Counted from the first letter of the stretch, positions 34,057 to 43,870 are shown. The stretch: DNA of 64,000 nucleotides from Candidatus Zhuqueibacterota bacterium (GCA_030950365.1 JAUZRQ010000013.1:1-64000); one strand, 5' to 3'. The notes: generated from the letters alone by a model not told the origin. Numbers and translations: made by a program.

Positions 34057-36186
34057 ATGAACGCACAAACTGCATTATCCCATCGATGGTTTCCGTTTTT
34101 GCGCTGGTTCCCGCTGCGTGGGAAATACCTCTGGAATGACCTGATCGCCGGCGTCACCGTGGCCCTGGTGCTGATTCCCCAATCCATGGCCTACGCGCAG
34201 CTAGCCGGTCTGCCTCCGGTGTACGGCCTGTACGCCTCATTTCTGCCGGTGATTTTTGCCACCCTGTTTGGTTCATCCAATCAGCTCAGCACGGGCCCGG
34301 TGGCCATGACCTCGCTACTCACGGCCAGCGCTCTCACTACCCTGGCCTCGCCCGGATCAGACACCTACATTCAACTGGCCATCCAGCTTGCGCTCATCGC
34401 CGGCATCATCCGCATCGCCATGGGGCTTTTGCGGCTGGGGTTGGTGGTCAATCTGCTGTCGCATCCGGTGCTGACCGGCTTCACCAACGCCGCCGCGATC
34501 ATCATCAGCTTTTCGCAGTTGAGCAAATGGCTGGGCGTGCCCGGTGGCCACACCGGCCGTTTCCTCACCGATGCTTGGGAGTTGCTGCAACAGGCACGCC
34601 ACTTCAACGAAGCGTCGCTGCTCATGGGGGTGTTTGCCTTCGCGATCATTATGGGCTTCAAGAAGTGGTTGCCGCGCATCCCCGGCGTCCTGGTGGCCGT
34701 GGTGCTGAGCACGGTGATTAGCTGGCAGATCGGCTTCCAGCACGAAATGCGCGTGCCGGTGTCCCACTTTAGTGATCCTGAAATCCGGCATCTGTTTCAG
34801 GAATTGCAGGCCAAACGCGACAGCGTGCGCGTGCTGCAGGACCGCATTCAAAGCGAAAATCAACGCCTGAAACAATTGCAGAAACAACATCCGGACGAAG
34901 AAACTCGCATCCTCGCCGCCCGGTTTGAAATCGAGTTGTTGCAATTGGAACTGAAAGAAAGCCAGGATGAGGTTGTTCGCATTGAAGATGATCTGCACCG
35001 GTTTGCATTTCTGCAAACCGATTCCGCCGGCTCGGATAAGCCGTATCTGCACACCATCGATAAAGCCCATTTCCCGCATAAAACTGAGGGACGCAAATGG
35101 CATTATAAAAAATATAACGGGGACGAAGTTTTATTGATTGCCGGCGGCGAGATCATCGGCGACATCCCCGCCGGTCTGCCGCAATTGCGCCCGCCGGAGC
35201 TTTCCTGGGACGCCATGGTGACGCTCATTCCGGCCGCGTTTGCGCTGGTGCTGATCGGTTTCATGGAGGCCATTTCCATCGCCAAGACCATTTCGGCGCG
35301 CACGCGCGAACCCATCGATGTGGACCAGGAATTGATCGGGCAGGGCATCGCCAATGTGGTAGGGAGTTTCTCGTCAGCATATCCGGTGAGCGGTTCGTTT
35401 TCGCGCTCGGCGTTGAACTACACCATGGGCGCGCGCACCGGCCTGTCCTCGGTGGTGACCGGCATCGTGGTGATGATCACGCTTTTGTTTTTCACGCCGC
35501 TGCTGTACTACCTGCCCAAAGCGGTGCTCGCCGCAGTCATCATCTCCGCGGTGATCGGTCTGATCAATTTCAAGCCCATCCTGCTGGCCTGGAAGGCGCA
35601 ACGCCATGATGGCATCTCGGCAATTGCCACCTTTGTAGCCACTCTGCTTTTCGCGCCGCACCTGGAAATGGGCATTTATTTTGGCGCCGGACTCACCGTG
35701 GCGCTGTATCTGCTGCGCAACATGACTCCGCGCGTGGCCATTCTCGGTCGCCACCCCGATGGCACCCTGCGCGACGCCAAATTGCACAATCTGCCGACCT
35801 GCGATTATATCGCCGCGGTCCGCTTCGACGGTTCGCTCACGTTTGTGAATGTAACCTATTTCGAAGATTCGATTTTACATATTATCTCGCAATACCCCAA
35901 ACTGCGCCAGGTGCTGATTGTGTGCGATGGCATCAATCAAATCGACGCCTCCGGCGTGGAAGTCATCCGCAATGTGGTAAAACATGTCAGCAGCCACGGC
36001 ATCGGCATTGCGTTTTCCGGCTTGAAAAAACAGGTGCTCGATGTGCTGCAGAGCACCAGCGCTTATGCGCTGTTGGGCGAGGAAAACATTTTCCGCACCG
36101 AAAATCAGGCACTGGACGCGCTGTTCGATCGGGTCAAAGACCCTGAATTTGACCCGGAAAAATGTCCGCTGCGGAAAAAGACGTGA
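34057..36186 (+). CDS. SulP-family anion permease with coiled-coil insertion and STAS domain
   Basis: A 709-residue SulP transporter. The N-terminal membrane domain starts with NDLIAGVTVALVLIPQSMAYAQLAGLPPVYGLYASF, the family signature. The membrane part is interrupted at about residues 240-370 by an insertion: a heptad-rich coiled coil (FQELQAKRDSVRVLQDRIQSE) and a small beta-rich segment before the membrane part resumes near WDAMVTLIPAAFAL. A C-terminal STAS domain (about 580-690) ends the protein. Bacterial SulP proteins are commonly about 500-600 residues. Being near a sulfite-oxidising system, sulfate or bicarbonate are plausible substrates; direction cannot be told from sequence. Confidence 0.9.
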   Translation: MNAQTALSHRWFPFLRWFPLRGKYLWNDLIAGVTVALVLIPQSMAYAQLAGLPPVYGLYASFLPVIFATLFGSSNQLSTGPVAMTSLLTASALTTLASPGSDTYIQLAIQLALIAGIIRIAMGLLRLGLVVNLLSHPVLTGFTNAAAIIISFSQLSKWLGVPGGHTGRFLTDAWELLQQARHFNEASLLMGVFAFAIIMGFKKWLPRIPGVLVAVVLSTVISWQIGFQHEMRVPVSHFSDPEIRHLFQELQAKRDSVRVLQDRIQSENQRLKQLQKQHPDEETRILAARFEIELLQLELKESQDEVVRIEDDLHRFAFLQTDSAGSDKPYLHTIDKAHFPHKTEGRKWHYKKYNGDEVLLIAGGEIIGDIPAGLPQLRPPELSWDAMVTLIPAAFALVLIGFMEAISIAKTISARTREPIDVDQELIGQGIANVVGSFSSAYPVSGSFSRSALNYTMGARTGLSSVVTGIVVMITLLFFTPLLYYLPKAVLAAVIISAVIGLINFKPILLAWKAQRHDGISAIATFVATLLFAPHLEMGIYFGAGLTVALYLLRNMTPRVAILGRHPDGTLRDAKLHNLPTCDYIAAVRFDGSLTFVNVTYFEDSILHIISQYPKLRQVLIVCDGINQIDASGVEVIRNVVKHVSSHGIGIAFSGLKKQVLDVLQSTSAYALLGEENIFRTENQALDALFDRVKDPEFDPEKCPLRKKT

Positions 36187-36356
36187 GGTAGCGTCACGGA
36201 AGGCAACGAAAGCAAGGGCAATTGAGATGTATTTGGAGATCCGCCAACAGCCGATTTTGTTGAGGGAAATGGTTTCAGAATTGGACGAATTTTACAGGTA
36301 CATGAAATCAGACGTGGGGATGATGCTATTGGTGGATTACACACGTGGACTTGAGG

Positions 36357-36884
36357 CTAAACTTTGACCTTTTCTTCCAGAGCACTCACTTTTTTATTAA
36401 GCTGGTGCACGTTTTCGGCCAGCTTTTCGTAGTCCTGCAAATCCCGAACGGCCTTCTCCAGCCTTTCGTGCTCCTCCCGGCGCACCATCTGGATGGCAAT
36501 ATTATCGATTCGGGCATTCATCGCATCCAGCCGGTGGATGACATCCCATTTAAATTCATCAAAATGCTTATATAGTTCATCTCGAATTTGTCCAATGCGC
36601 GCATTGGTTTGATCAATGCGGCTGATCAGATCATCCCGAACCTGATCAATCCGAGCATTGGTTTGATCAATCCGGCCGATCAGCTCCTCCCGAACCTGAT
36701 CTATCCGGGCATTGGTTTGGTCGATGCGCCGGCTCAATTCAATGATGTGCCCATTCATGTTATCCAGACGCTTATTGGTAAGCGCCTGCGCTGTCTCCAA
36801 TTTGTCCAGCCGGCTGTTGATCGAACTGAGTTCAGGGACAACCAGCTCTTTAAGCGCTTCGATCAGGGCGTCTTTAATATCCAT
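36357..36884 (-). CDS. Coiled-coil protein built from 18-residue repeats
   Basis: A 175-residue fully helical protein. Residues 53-106 are three tandem 18-residue units of the form RIDQTNARIDQVREELIG; a fourth, looser unit (RLDAMNARIDNIAIQMV) follows. The flanks are also heptad-rich, so a long parallel coiled coil or tetramer is expected. No enzymatic motif. The ATG at 36884 has GGGAG eight bases upstream. Such proteins are common beside DNA-processing or nuclease genes, but here none is near; function unknown. Confidence 0.72.
   Translation of the reverse strand: MDIKDALIEALKELVVPELSSINSRLDKLETAQALTNKRLDNMNGHIIELSRRIDQTNARIDQVREELIGRIDQTNARIDQVRDDLISRIDQTNARIGQIRDELYKHFDEFKWDVIHRLDAMNARIDNIAIQMVRREEHERLEKAVRDLQDYEKLAENVHQLNKKVSALEEKVKV
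36567..36728 (-). repeat. Three 54-base tandem repeats within the coiled-coil gene
   Basis: DNA units of 54 bases encode the three 18-residue blocks; they are similar at base level (gtttgatcaat...ccgatcag), so copy number could change by slippage or recombination. Confidence 0.7.
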
Positions 36885-37306
36885 GCGGATGTCTCCCTTT
36901 TGCACTAAAATAGTAATTGATAAACGGTTTGTCAACGGCTTTATGGATACAGCGGCTCATTTTTATATGAGCAAAATGCCAGGCCCATTTCCCGACCTTA
37001 CTGCCGGTTCGTAATCATCCCAGCATGAGTTCATTTTTTCACTTCAGCGTTTCGGCCGGAATTCGATCGAAAGGCATTTCTGTATTTTGCCTCAGTCAGT
37101 TTTACCGGTTCCTATTTCTCAATTCCTGATACCTCACTGCCCATCCCCACCCTTGCTCCGTTAAGAAAAACATATTCGATAAAAAGTATCACCAATCCAA
37201 CCTTACCCATTCCCTTCGTTCGTTTTTTATTGGCGAAAATCCGGGAAACATCTACTTTTGTGCGAACTCCTATATGTGAAAAAACCATTCATTTATGAGG
37301 GTGGAT
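36885..37306. other. Intergenic region before the Asp-box protein
   Basis: 422 bases between divergent genes. A small stem GCTCAT/ATGAGC lies at 36956-36973. No consensus promoter was recognised and no gene is visible. Confidence 0.5.
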
Positions 37307-40300
37307 ATGCCATTTGCAAAACGCGTTTTTTCCTTGGCCATTGCATTTGTGCTTTGCGCCAATCTGGCACAATGGCAGCCGGTCCTGGCCGCATTGGGAA
37401 ACGGTGACGATCTCCCCGTTCCTCCGGCCACCCCGGCAGACAAGCGCTTGTTGGCGCATAAAAAGCGCATCGCCTTGCAGGACCAATCCCTGGTGGCCAA
37501 CGTCCGCTACCGCTCCATCGGACCGACTGTCATGAGCGGGCGTGTCGCCGACCTGGATGTGTCGCCCACCGATCCAACGCATTTTTACGTGGCTTACGCT
37601 TCCGGCGGTCTGTGGAAAACCGAAAACAATGGTCTCAGTTTCACGCCGATTTTCGACGAGCAGACCGTGATGACCATCGGCGATATCGCCGTGGACTGGC
37701 AGCACGGCGAAACGATCTGGGTGGGCACCGGTGAAAACAACTCCAGCCGTTCTTCCTACTCGGGCACCGGCATCTACAAAAGCGCCGATGGCGGCAAAAC
37801 CTGGCAACACATGGGCCTCGGTGAAACGCACCACATTGGCCGCATCATTATGCATCCGGACGATCCGAACACGGTCTGGGTAGCGGCGCTCGGTCATTTG
37901 TATTCCTACAATCCTGAACGAGGCGTGTACAAAACCACGGATGGCGGCCAAACCTGGCGCAAAACTCTGTTCGTGGATGATACCACCGGTGCCATTGACC
38001 TGATCATCGATCCGAGCAATCCCGATGTGCTATATGCCGCCACCTGGCACCGCGAGCGCTTTGCCTGGAATTTCGTCGAGAGCGGCATCGGTTCAGGCAT
38101 CTACAAAAGCACGGATGGCGGCGAAACCTGGACGCGCCTGAACACCCCGGGAAGCGGCTTCCCCACCGGTCCCGGGGTTGGCCGCATCGGCCTGGCGATT
38201 TATCCGGGCAATCCGAACATTCTCTACGCCATCGTCGATAACCAGAACCGCCGGCCCAAAGAGAAAAAAGAGGAAGAGCCCGAATTGACCAAAGACCGCC
38301 TCCGAACCATGTCCCGCGAGGCCTTCCTCAAGCAGGACGATGAGCTGATCACCGAATACCTGGATTATTACAATTTTCCTCTGAAATATACGGCCAAAGG
38401 CATTAAGGAGCGCGTGCGCAAGGGCGAAATCACGCCAAAGTCGCTGGTCGATTTCCTCGAAGATGCCAACCGGCAGCTTTTCGACACCCCGGTCATCGGC
38501 CCGGAGGTGTACCGCTCTGAAAACGCTGGCAAAACCTGGAAGAAAACCCACGACGATTACATCGATGCGCTGTTCTACTCCTATGGCTATTATTTCGGAC
38601 AGATTCGGGTGGCACCGGACGATGTCAACCGCATTTACATCGCTGGCGTGCCGATTTTGAAGTCCGATGACGGCGGCAAAACGTTCAAATCCATCAACGA
38701 GGAAAATGTGCATGTGGATCACCATGCCCTGTGGGTGAGCCATCGGCGCAAGGGGCACATCATCATCGGCAACGACGGCGGCATCAACATTTCTTACGAT
38801 GACGGCAAAACCTGGTTCAAAGCCAACACGCCTGCCGTCGGGCAGTTCTATGCCATCGCTGTGGATATGGCAAGGCCCTACAACGTGTACGGCGGCCTGC
38901 AGGACAATGGCGTGTGGTACGGTCCGAGTACCTACAAACATAGCCTGCGCTGGACCGCCACCGGCAATTATCCCTGGAAGATGATCATGGGCGGCGACGG
39001 CATGCAGGTGGAGGTGGATACGCGCGACAACAACACGGTGTACACCGGTTTTCAGTTCGGCAATTACTTCCGTATCAACAAAAAGTCCGGCCGCCGCAAA
39101 CGCATCACCCCGCAGCACGAGCTCGGCCAGCGGCCGTACCGATGGAACTGGCAAACGCCCATCAAGCTATCGCCGCACAATCAGGACATTTTGTACATGG
39201 GCTCCAATTTCCTCCATCGCTCCATGGATAAAGGCGAAACCTGGCAAACCATCTCCGGCGATCTCACCCGCGGCGGCAAAAAAGGCGACGTACCGTATGG
39301 TACGCTTACCACGATCGACGAGTCGCCATTGCGCTTCGGCCTGATTTACGTCGGCAGCGATGACGGCCTGGTGCATATGACCCCGGACGGCGGCTACACC
39401 TGGGAACGCATTTCCGACAGCCTGCCGCAGAACCTGTGGGTCTCGCGCGTGGAAGCTTCGCAACACGACACGGCCACGGTGTATGTGGCGCTCAACGGCT
39501 ACCGCTGGGATGATTTCACAGCGTATTTGTACAAATCCACCGACTACGGTCAGACCTGGCAGCGCATCGGCACCGATCTGCCCGATGAACCGATCAACGT
39601 GGTGGTGGAAGACCCGGAGAATAAAGACCTGTTGTACGTGGGCACCGATCACGGTGTGTACATCTCTCTGGACGGGGGCCAGAGTTTCATGGCAATGATG
39701 CAGGACCTGCCGCACGCACCGGTGCATGATCTGGTGGTGCATCCGCGGGAAAAGGATCTGGTGGTGGGTACACACGGCCGGTCGATTTACATCGCCAATG
39801 TGGAGCATGTGCAGCAGCTTACGCCGGAAATGCGCAAGAAACCGCTGCACCTGTTCCCGCTGGATAAAGTCACCTTCAGCGAAAATTGGGGCCGCAAACG
39901 CGCCAACTGGGCCGAGGCGAACGAACCGGAGATCGAAATCGCATTTTATGCAGGTAGCCCGGGCAAAGCCACGATCCGCATTCTCACCGAAAACGGCCTG
40001 CTGCTGAAAACATTGACCGATGACAGCGAGCGAGGGCTGAATTACGTCCAATATGACCTTGCTGTGGATTCCACGCGCGTGGCGGCCTACAACAAGGCGC
40101 TGAAAAAGAAATTCGAGAAAAAGTCCGGCAAAGGGAAAAAGAAAAAGTGGAAAGACCTGAAGCCTGCGGATAACGGCCGGGTGTATCTGCGGCCGGGCAA
40201 GTACACGGTGGAAGTAACTCTTGGCAAAGCCACGGCCAAACAGACTTTGGAAATCAAAGAGCGCAAGCGACCGAAGCGTGGCCGTAAAGGCAAAAAATAG
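37307..40300 (+). CDS. Secreted Asp-box (BNR/VPS10-like) beta-propeller protein
   Basis: A 997-residue exported protein (signal peptide ending near QPVLA). It contains at least ten Asp boxes of the S/T-x-D-x-G-x-T-W type (SADGGKTW, TTDGGQTW, STDGGETW, SDDGGKTF, SYDDGKTW, SMDKGETW, TPDGGYTW, STDYGQTW), forming one or two large propellers like sortilin/VPS10 and the 'WD40/YVTN/BNR-like' proteins. A helical insertion lies at about residues 325-395 (KEKKEEEPELTKDRL onward). The C-terminal part is an Ig-like domain ending in a Lys/Arg-rich tail. The start at 37307 has GAGG six bases upstream. Substrate or ligand unknown; peptidase or glycosidase activity cannot be claimed. Confidence 0.85.
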   Translation: MPFAKRVFSLAIAFVLCANLAQWQPVLAALGNGDDLPVPPATPADKRLLAHKKRIALQDQSLVANVRYRSIGPTVMSGRVADLDVSPTDPTHFYVAYASGGLWKTENNGLSFTPIFDEQTVMTIGDIAVDWQHGETIWVGTGENNSSRSSYSGTGIYKSADGGKTWQHMGLGETHHIGRIIMHPDDPNTVWVAALGHLYSYNPERGVYKTTDGGQTWRKTLFVDDTTGAIDLIIDPSNPDVLYAATWHRERFAWNFVESGIGSGIYKSTDGGETWTRLNTPGSGFPTGPGVGRIGLAIYPGNPNILYAIVDNQNRRPKEKKEEEPELTKDRLRTMSREAFLKQDDELITEYLDYYNFPLKYTAKGIKERVRKGEITPKSLVDFLEDANRQLFDTPVIGPEVYRSENAGKTWKKTHDDYIDALFYSYGYYFGQIRVAPDDVNRIYIAGVPILKSDDGGKTFKSINEENVHVDHHALWVSHRRKGHIIIGNDGGINISYDDGKTWFKANTPAVGQFYAIAVDMARPYNVYGGLQDNGVWYGPSTYKHSLRWTATGNYPWKMIMGGDGMQVEVDTRDNNTVYTGFQFGNYFRINKKSGRRKRITPQHELGQRPYRWNWQTPIKLSPHNQDILYMGSNFLHRSMDKGETWQTISGDLTRGGKKGDVPYGTLTTIDESPLRFGLIYVGSDDGLVHMTPDGGYTWERISDSLPQNLWVSRVEASQHDTATVYVALNGYRWDDFTAYLYKSTDYGQTWQRIGTDLPDEPINVVVEDPENKDLLYVGTDHGVYISLDGGQSFMAMMQDLPHAPVHDLVVHPREKDLVVGTHGRSIYIANVEHVQQLTPEMRKKPLHLFPLDKVTFSENWGRKRANWAEANEPEIEIAFYAGSPGKATIRILTENGLLLKTLTDDSERGLNYVQYDLAVDSTRVAAYNKALKKKFEKKSGKGKKKKWKDLKPADNGRVYLRPGKYTVEVTLGKATAKQTLEIKERKRPKRGRKGKK

Positions 40301-40309
40301 GCTCATTGC

Positions 40310-40343
40310 ACGTGCGACGCACTTTTGAAAGTGCGTCGCACGT
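40310..40343 (+). terminator. Perfect 16-base palindromic stem after the Asp-box gene
   Basis: ACGTGCGACGCACTTT (40310-40325) and its exact complement (40328-40343) enclose a two-base loop, nine bases after the stop. There is no T-run, so it may serve as a protecting 3' stem or a weak terminator. It shares GTGCGTCGCAC with the terminator at 33779-33815. Confidence 0.6.
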
Positions 40344-40593
40344 GTTCGGGCCACCGATCGAGCCGGATGAAGCATGGATTTCCAATATAAAAACTGCGAA
40401 CTGACTTAGCTTCGAGCATTCGCATACGCCACTAAAATGATGTCTCGTAGAGGCGCCGAGCTCGCGGTGTGAGAATGGTGGCTCAATGTATTAAAACCTT
40501 TGCGCGCTCTGCGTTCTCTGCGACAGCCTATCGATATGTCTCGATGCGCTTCGTGTCATTTGATGTTCATTTCATTCTCAGATTCATTGAACC

Positions 40594-41272
40594 ATGCGAT
40601 CCATTAATCATTCGCTCTGGCTTGCGACCTTTGTTTTCACATCCAACCGCGTGTTTGCTGCCGGCGATTCTCTTGTCGTTTCCAAAAACCAACACACTGA
40701 TGCTCCGCACCCAGGCGTTTGCCGTTGCCAATAAAGGTTTATTCGCCGGCCAAATTCGCTACCGTTTCGATCGAGGCAGGCACGCCGGCGAAATTGCCCT
40801 GCCCCCCCTGGAGAATCTCCGCGGCATCCCTTTTTATAGCGCCGATGCTTACTTTCTGACCCTGAATATCTACAGCCGGCGGCGGTTTTTCCGTTTTAAA
40901 ATCGCCGCTCTCACCGGCATTTTTCGCTCCGGATCGGATTGGCAATGGTTTCCCGTTGTGCCGACGCTTCAGATCCAATTCGGCTCCGAAAGTGTCTATG
41001 CGGCCATTTATTTGCTGGACGACGAATTGGTGGCCGTGGATTTTGCCGGCGTTGGTTTTCTTCACAAAAAGTTCCATCTTCAACTTGGCTTCACGCGAGG
41101 CTGGCTACCCAAATTGGCTGGAGATGATTCGAACAAGCCCGCTTTCATGGCCCGGCTGGATTACCCGGCTGGCAAGCGCGGCCGGGTGGCCCTGCAGTAT
41201 CATGAGCAATTTTGGTATTTTGGGCAGGATACCCGGGCGGCCCTGGGGATCGAATACCAGATCACGCTTTAG
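40594..41272 (+). pseudogene. Surface/outer-membrane protein, apparently frameshifted
   Basis: A signal peptide is encoded from the ATG at 40594 (MRSINHSLWLATFVFTSNRVFAAG) but that frame stops at about 40732. The mature-looking part, rich in beta strands ending in the aromatic-terminated YQITL, continues in another frame (residues LMLRTQAFAVANKGLFAGQIRYRF onward to 41272). A one- or two-base shift near 40690-40710, close to a run of A, would join them into about 225 residues. Either the gene has decayed or the sequence has an error. The barrel part resembles small outer-membrane proteins; no family recognised. Confidence 0.5.
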
Positions 41273-41641
41273 CGCCAGCCGAGCCTGCATTGTAACTGTT
41301 TGATGGATTCCTGCCAAGGGCCTTTCCAACCCCTTTTTGCAATCGAAAATTTTAATAAAATGGTTTTCGATTTTTCATTTTGAAAAGCCCGTCTTTCAAT
41401 TTGAAACGGCCCACCATTAAGCGCCCGCCTCTATGATATCTTTTTTCGCCCGAATTAAGCTTAAAAGGGCCTAATAAAGCCCTCATCCTGGTTTGGTCTG
41501 CAATTTGCATGGCCGTTCGCAACTTGTGCACCGTGCGAACATCTCGATGTTGAATACCGGCAGCATTCGCCCTTCTACATAGATGCTTTTCCATTCCCGC
41601 ATTGCATCTGAATTCCAATCCATGAGAAGAATGGTGTGAGA
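41273..41641. other. Intergenic, possible weak sigma-54 site
   Basis: 369 bases, AT-rich in part. A possible -24/-12 element (TGGTCT, five bases, TTGCA; 41494-41509) lies ahead of the protease gene; GG and GC spacing is right but the -24 half is poor. Nothing else recognised. Confidence 0.35.
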
Positions 41642-42787
41642 ATGTTCAAAGGGTCTATTGTTGTTGTCTTTGCCTTATTGCTCTGGTCCTGCGGAGAGAG
41701 GGAGCAATTCGTACTGGTGCAGCCGCCAACCGCATCATCCAAAGCGATGCTGCAAAAAGCGTCCAGCAACATTATCCCGGGGAAATACATCATCGTGTTT
41801 AAGGACGACGTGGTTGATGTAGCGAATCTGGTGTCCCAACTGCCGAAGGCGCATGGCGCGGCCGTTGAACACGTGTATCGGCATGCGCTGAAGGGCTTTT
41901 CGGCCAATCTGCCCGATGCCGCGGTGCAGCGCCTGCAAAACGATCCCCGCATCAAAGACATCGTGCCGGACGCCGTGGTTACGGTAGGGCCGCCTCCGGG
42001 CAAAGGTCCGGGTGGTGGGAGCACGGGACAGGTCACGCCGTGGGGCGTGACCCGCATCGGTGGTCCGCTGGACGGCCCCGGCAAGACCGTCTGGGGGATC
42101 GACACCGGCATCGATCTGGATCGTCCCGACCTGAATGTGGATGTGAGCCGCAGCGCCAATTTCGTCACCCGCGGCAAGGATTCACCGGATAACGGCAATG
42201 GCCATGGCACGCATGTGGCCGGTACCATCGGCGCCATTGACAATGATATCGACGTGGTGGGAGTGGCGGCCAATGCCACCCTGATGGCCGTGCGCGTGCT
42301 GGACAACAGCGGTTCGGGATCGTATAGCTGGGTGATTGCAGGCGTGGATTACGTGACGCAGAATGCCTCCCCTGGTGACGTGGCCAATATGAGTCTGGGC
42401 GGTCCGCCCAACGATGCGCTCGACGACGCCATCCGCGCGGCCGCGGCTAAAGGCATCCTGTTTGCCATCGCCGCCGGCAACGATAGCGACGATGCTAACA
42501 ATTATTCGCCAGCGCGAGTAGAATATCCAAACGTGTACACCGTCTCGGCCATCGGTGAAGATGACTGTCTGGCCTCGTTCAGCAACTGGGGCAATCCTCC
42601 GATTGAATTTGCCGCGCCCGGTGTCAATATTTTATCTACAAAGGACGGTGGAGGCACCACTACTTTGAGCGGCACCTCGATGGCCGCACCACATGTGGCC
42701 GGTTTGCTACTATTCGGCACGGTCAACAGCGATGGAACGGCCTGTAATGATCCGGATGGCAATCCGGATCCCATTGCCTTTAAATAA
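41642..42787 (+). CDS. Subtilisin-like serine protease lipoprotein with I9 propeptide
   Basis: A 381-residue S8 peptidase. The lipobox LLLWSC suggests a lipid-anchored envelope protein. An inhibitor I9-type propeptide (IIPGKYIIVFKDD to RIKDIVPDAVV) spans about residues 45-115, followed by a Gly/Pro linker and the protease: Asp in GIDTGIDLDRPDL, His in GNGHGTHVAGTIGA and Ser in SGTSMAAPHVAG. The oxyanion Asn lies in AIAAGNDSDD. All triad residues are present. A GTG two codons earlier is an alternative start. A bidirectional terminator follows. Confidence 0.93.
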   Translation: MFKGSIVVVFALLLWSCGEREQFVLVQPPTASSKAMLQKASSNIIPGKYIIVFKDDVVDVANLVSQLPKAHGAAVEHVYRHALKGFSANLPDAAVQRLQNDPRIKDIVPDAVVTVGPPPGKGPGGGSTGQVTPWGVTRIGGPLDGPGKTVWGIDTGIDLDRPDLNVDVSRSANFVTRGKDSPDNGNGHGTHVAGTIGAIDNDIDVVGVAANATLMAVRVLDNSGSGSYSWVIAGVDYVTQNASPGDVANMSLGGPPNDALDDAIRAAAAKGILFAIAAGNDSDDANNYSPARVEYPNVYTVSAIGEDDCLASFSNWGNPPIEFAAPGVNILSTKDGGGTTTLSGTSMAAPHVAGLLLFGTVNSDGTACNDPDGNPDPIAFK

Positions 42788-42805
42788 CCCTACCCGCCCC
42801 ATCCG

Positions 42806-42870
42806 AAAAAGCCGCGGCGGGCGTCCAATCAAAGCGGGAATGGAAACCCGCCCGCCGTGGCGCTATTTTT
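42806..42870. terminator. Bidirectional terminator between convergent genes
   Basis: GCCGCGGCGGGCG (42811-42823) pairs with CGCCCGCCGTGGC (42849-42861) with one mismatch. AAAAA precedes on the left and TATTTTT follows on the right, so it ends both the protease and the SdpI-family transcripts. Confidence 0.9.
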
Positions 42871-43537
42871 ACGACATCGCAGCCTTCTTTTTTTCCTTCT
42901 GAAATTCCAGGTACGAGTACACAACGCTCACAAGCGTCACGCCAAAAAGTACCACCATCATTCCGATAAAAAACACCGCCGTGGATGCGATCATCCTCAA
43001 AGCCACCAATGCCACGCCGGCTGCCACAAACAGCTTTCCTGAGAACCGATGCGTCCGCCGCCACACTTCCGCGTTTTCCAGCGTCCAGGGTGTCCGAACG
43101 CCCACAAAATAATTCGGCTCGATGTCTTTCATGTACACGCCCAGCACAATAAAGAGCAGTCCGAACAGGTATCCCAGCAAATACACCGTCTGCATGGGAC
43201 GGATGAATGCGACCCCGGTTTGTGTGAAAATCTCACTCAGGGAAAGCACCGACATAAAGCCTAGCAGGCCCAGTACAATGCCATTGTAAACCGGCCGAAA
43301 TTTGGCGAAATTTTCGGAGCGGGGGTCGATTTTCGGAATGACATTCAAGATCAGGGCCAACACCAGATTGATGGTGGGAAGGAAAAACACAAATTCCCTG
43401 GAAGCAAAAGCATCCACTTCCCCGCGAAGGTTGTAGTGCCGCGGAATCTGATCCGGCAGTGCATCCCAGAAATATATCGCCGCCAGCACTGGCGCCAGAA
43501 TAATCACGGCCTGGCTCAGCAGGAACCTTTTATTCAT
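42869..43537 (-). CDS. SdpI-family membrane protein (DUF1648-SdpI)
   Basis: A 222-residue protein with about six membrane helices. The N-terminal DUF1648-like part contains ALPDQIPRHYNLRGEVDAF, and the C-terminal SdpI-like part NYFVGVRTPWTLENAEVWRRTHRFSGKLF. SdpI gives Bacillus immunity to the SdpC toxin and is a receptor for its regulator; in most bacteria such proteins stand alone and their function is unknown, as here. The start at 43537 has GGAGGA six bases upstream; the frame extends to 43561 without a site. Confidence 0.88.
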   Translation of the reverse strand: MNKRFLLSQAVIILAPVLAAIYFWDALPDQIPRHYNLRGEVDAFASREFVFFLPTINLVLALILNVIPKIDPRSENFAKFRPVYNGIVLGLLGFMSVLSLSEIFTQTGVAFIRPMQTVYLLGYLFGLLFIVLGVYMKDIEPNYFVGVRTPWTLENAEVWRRTHRFSGKLFVAAGVALVALRMIASTAVFFIGMMVVLFGVTLVSVVYSYLEFQKEKKKAAMS

Positions 43538-43870
43538 GCTCTTCCTCCGTCTCGCTTTCACGCCTTGTTCATGTCAAAACCAAATCCCAGAGACGCTCTG
43601 TTTATATTACCCTCAAATACGAAAATCATTCAAAATCGATCCAAAAAACACTCCATAATCTGCGTCGCATTTTGGCAGCGCTTTCTAAATAAAAATGATG
43701 CATCAATGAAACATTTTGCCTATTACAATATCAGGTTCTAACATTTTAATGATTGTTTTTTAATGAGATAGAACTGCCAACCAAACTCATGGAAACATGG
43801 CACAAAATTTAAAAATATAAGTGCGATAGGCGCGGCGGTACTTTTTGAACCCAAAACCGTGGGGGACGCC
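43538..43870. other. Intergenic, AT-rich
   Basis: 333 bases, AT-rich and without recognisable gene, repeat or clear promoter. Confidence 0.5.

Noticed and set aside
36226-36366. 46-codon plus-strand frame MYLEIRQQPILLREMVSEL after SulP
   Set aside because: Resembles the start of SIS-domain sugar isomerases, but it is too short, lacks a clear ribosome site and ends in the next gene's terminal region; at most a remnant.
36567-36728. Possible CRISPR-like regular repeats
   Set aside because: The 54-base units are contiguous, in frame and code for a coiled coil; there are no spacers.
41494-41509. Sigma-54-like TGGTCT-N5-TTGCA ahead of the protease
   Set aside because: Three of six -24 bases mismatch; kept only as a remark.
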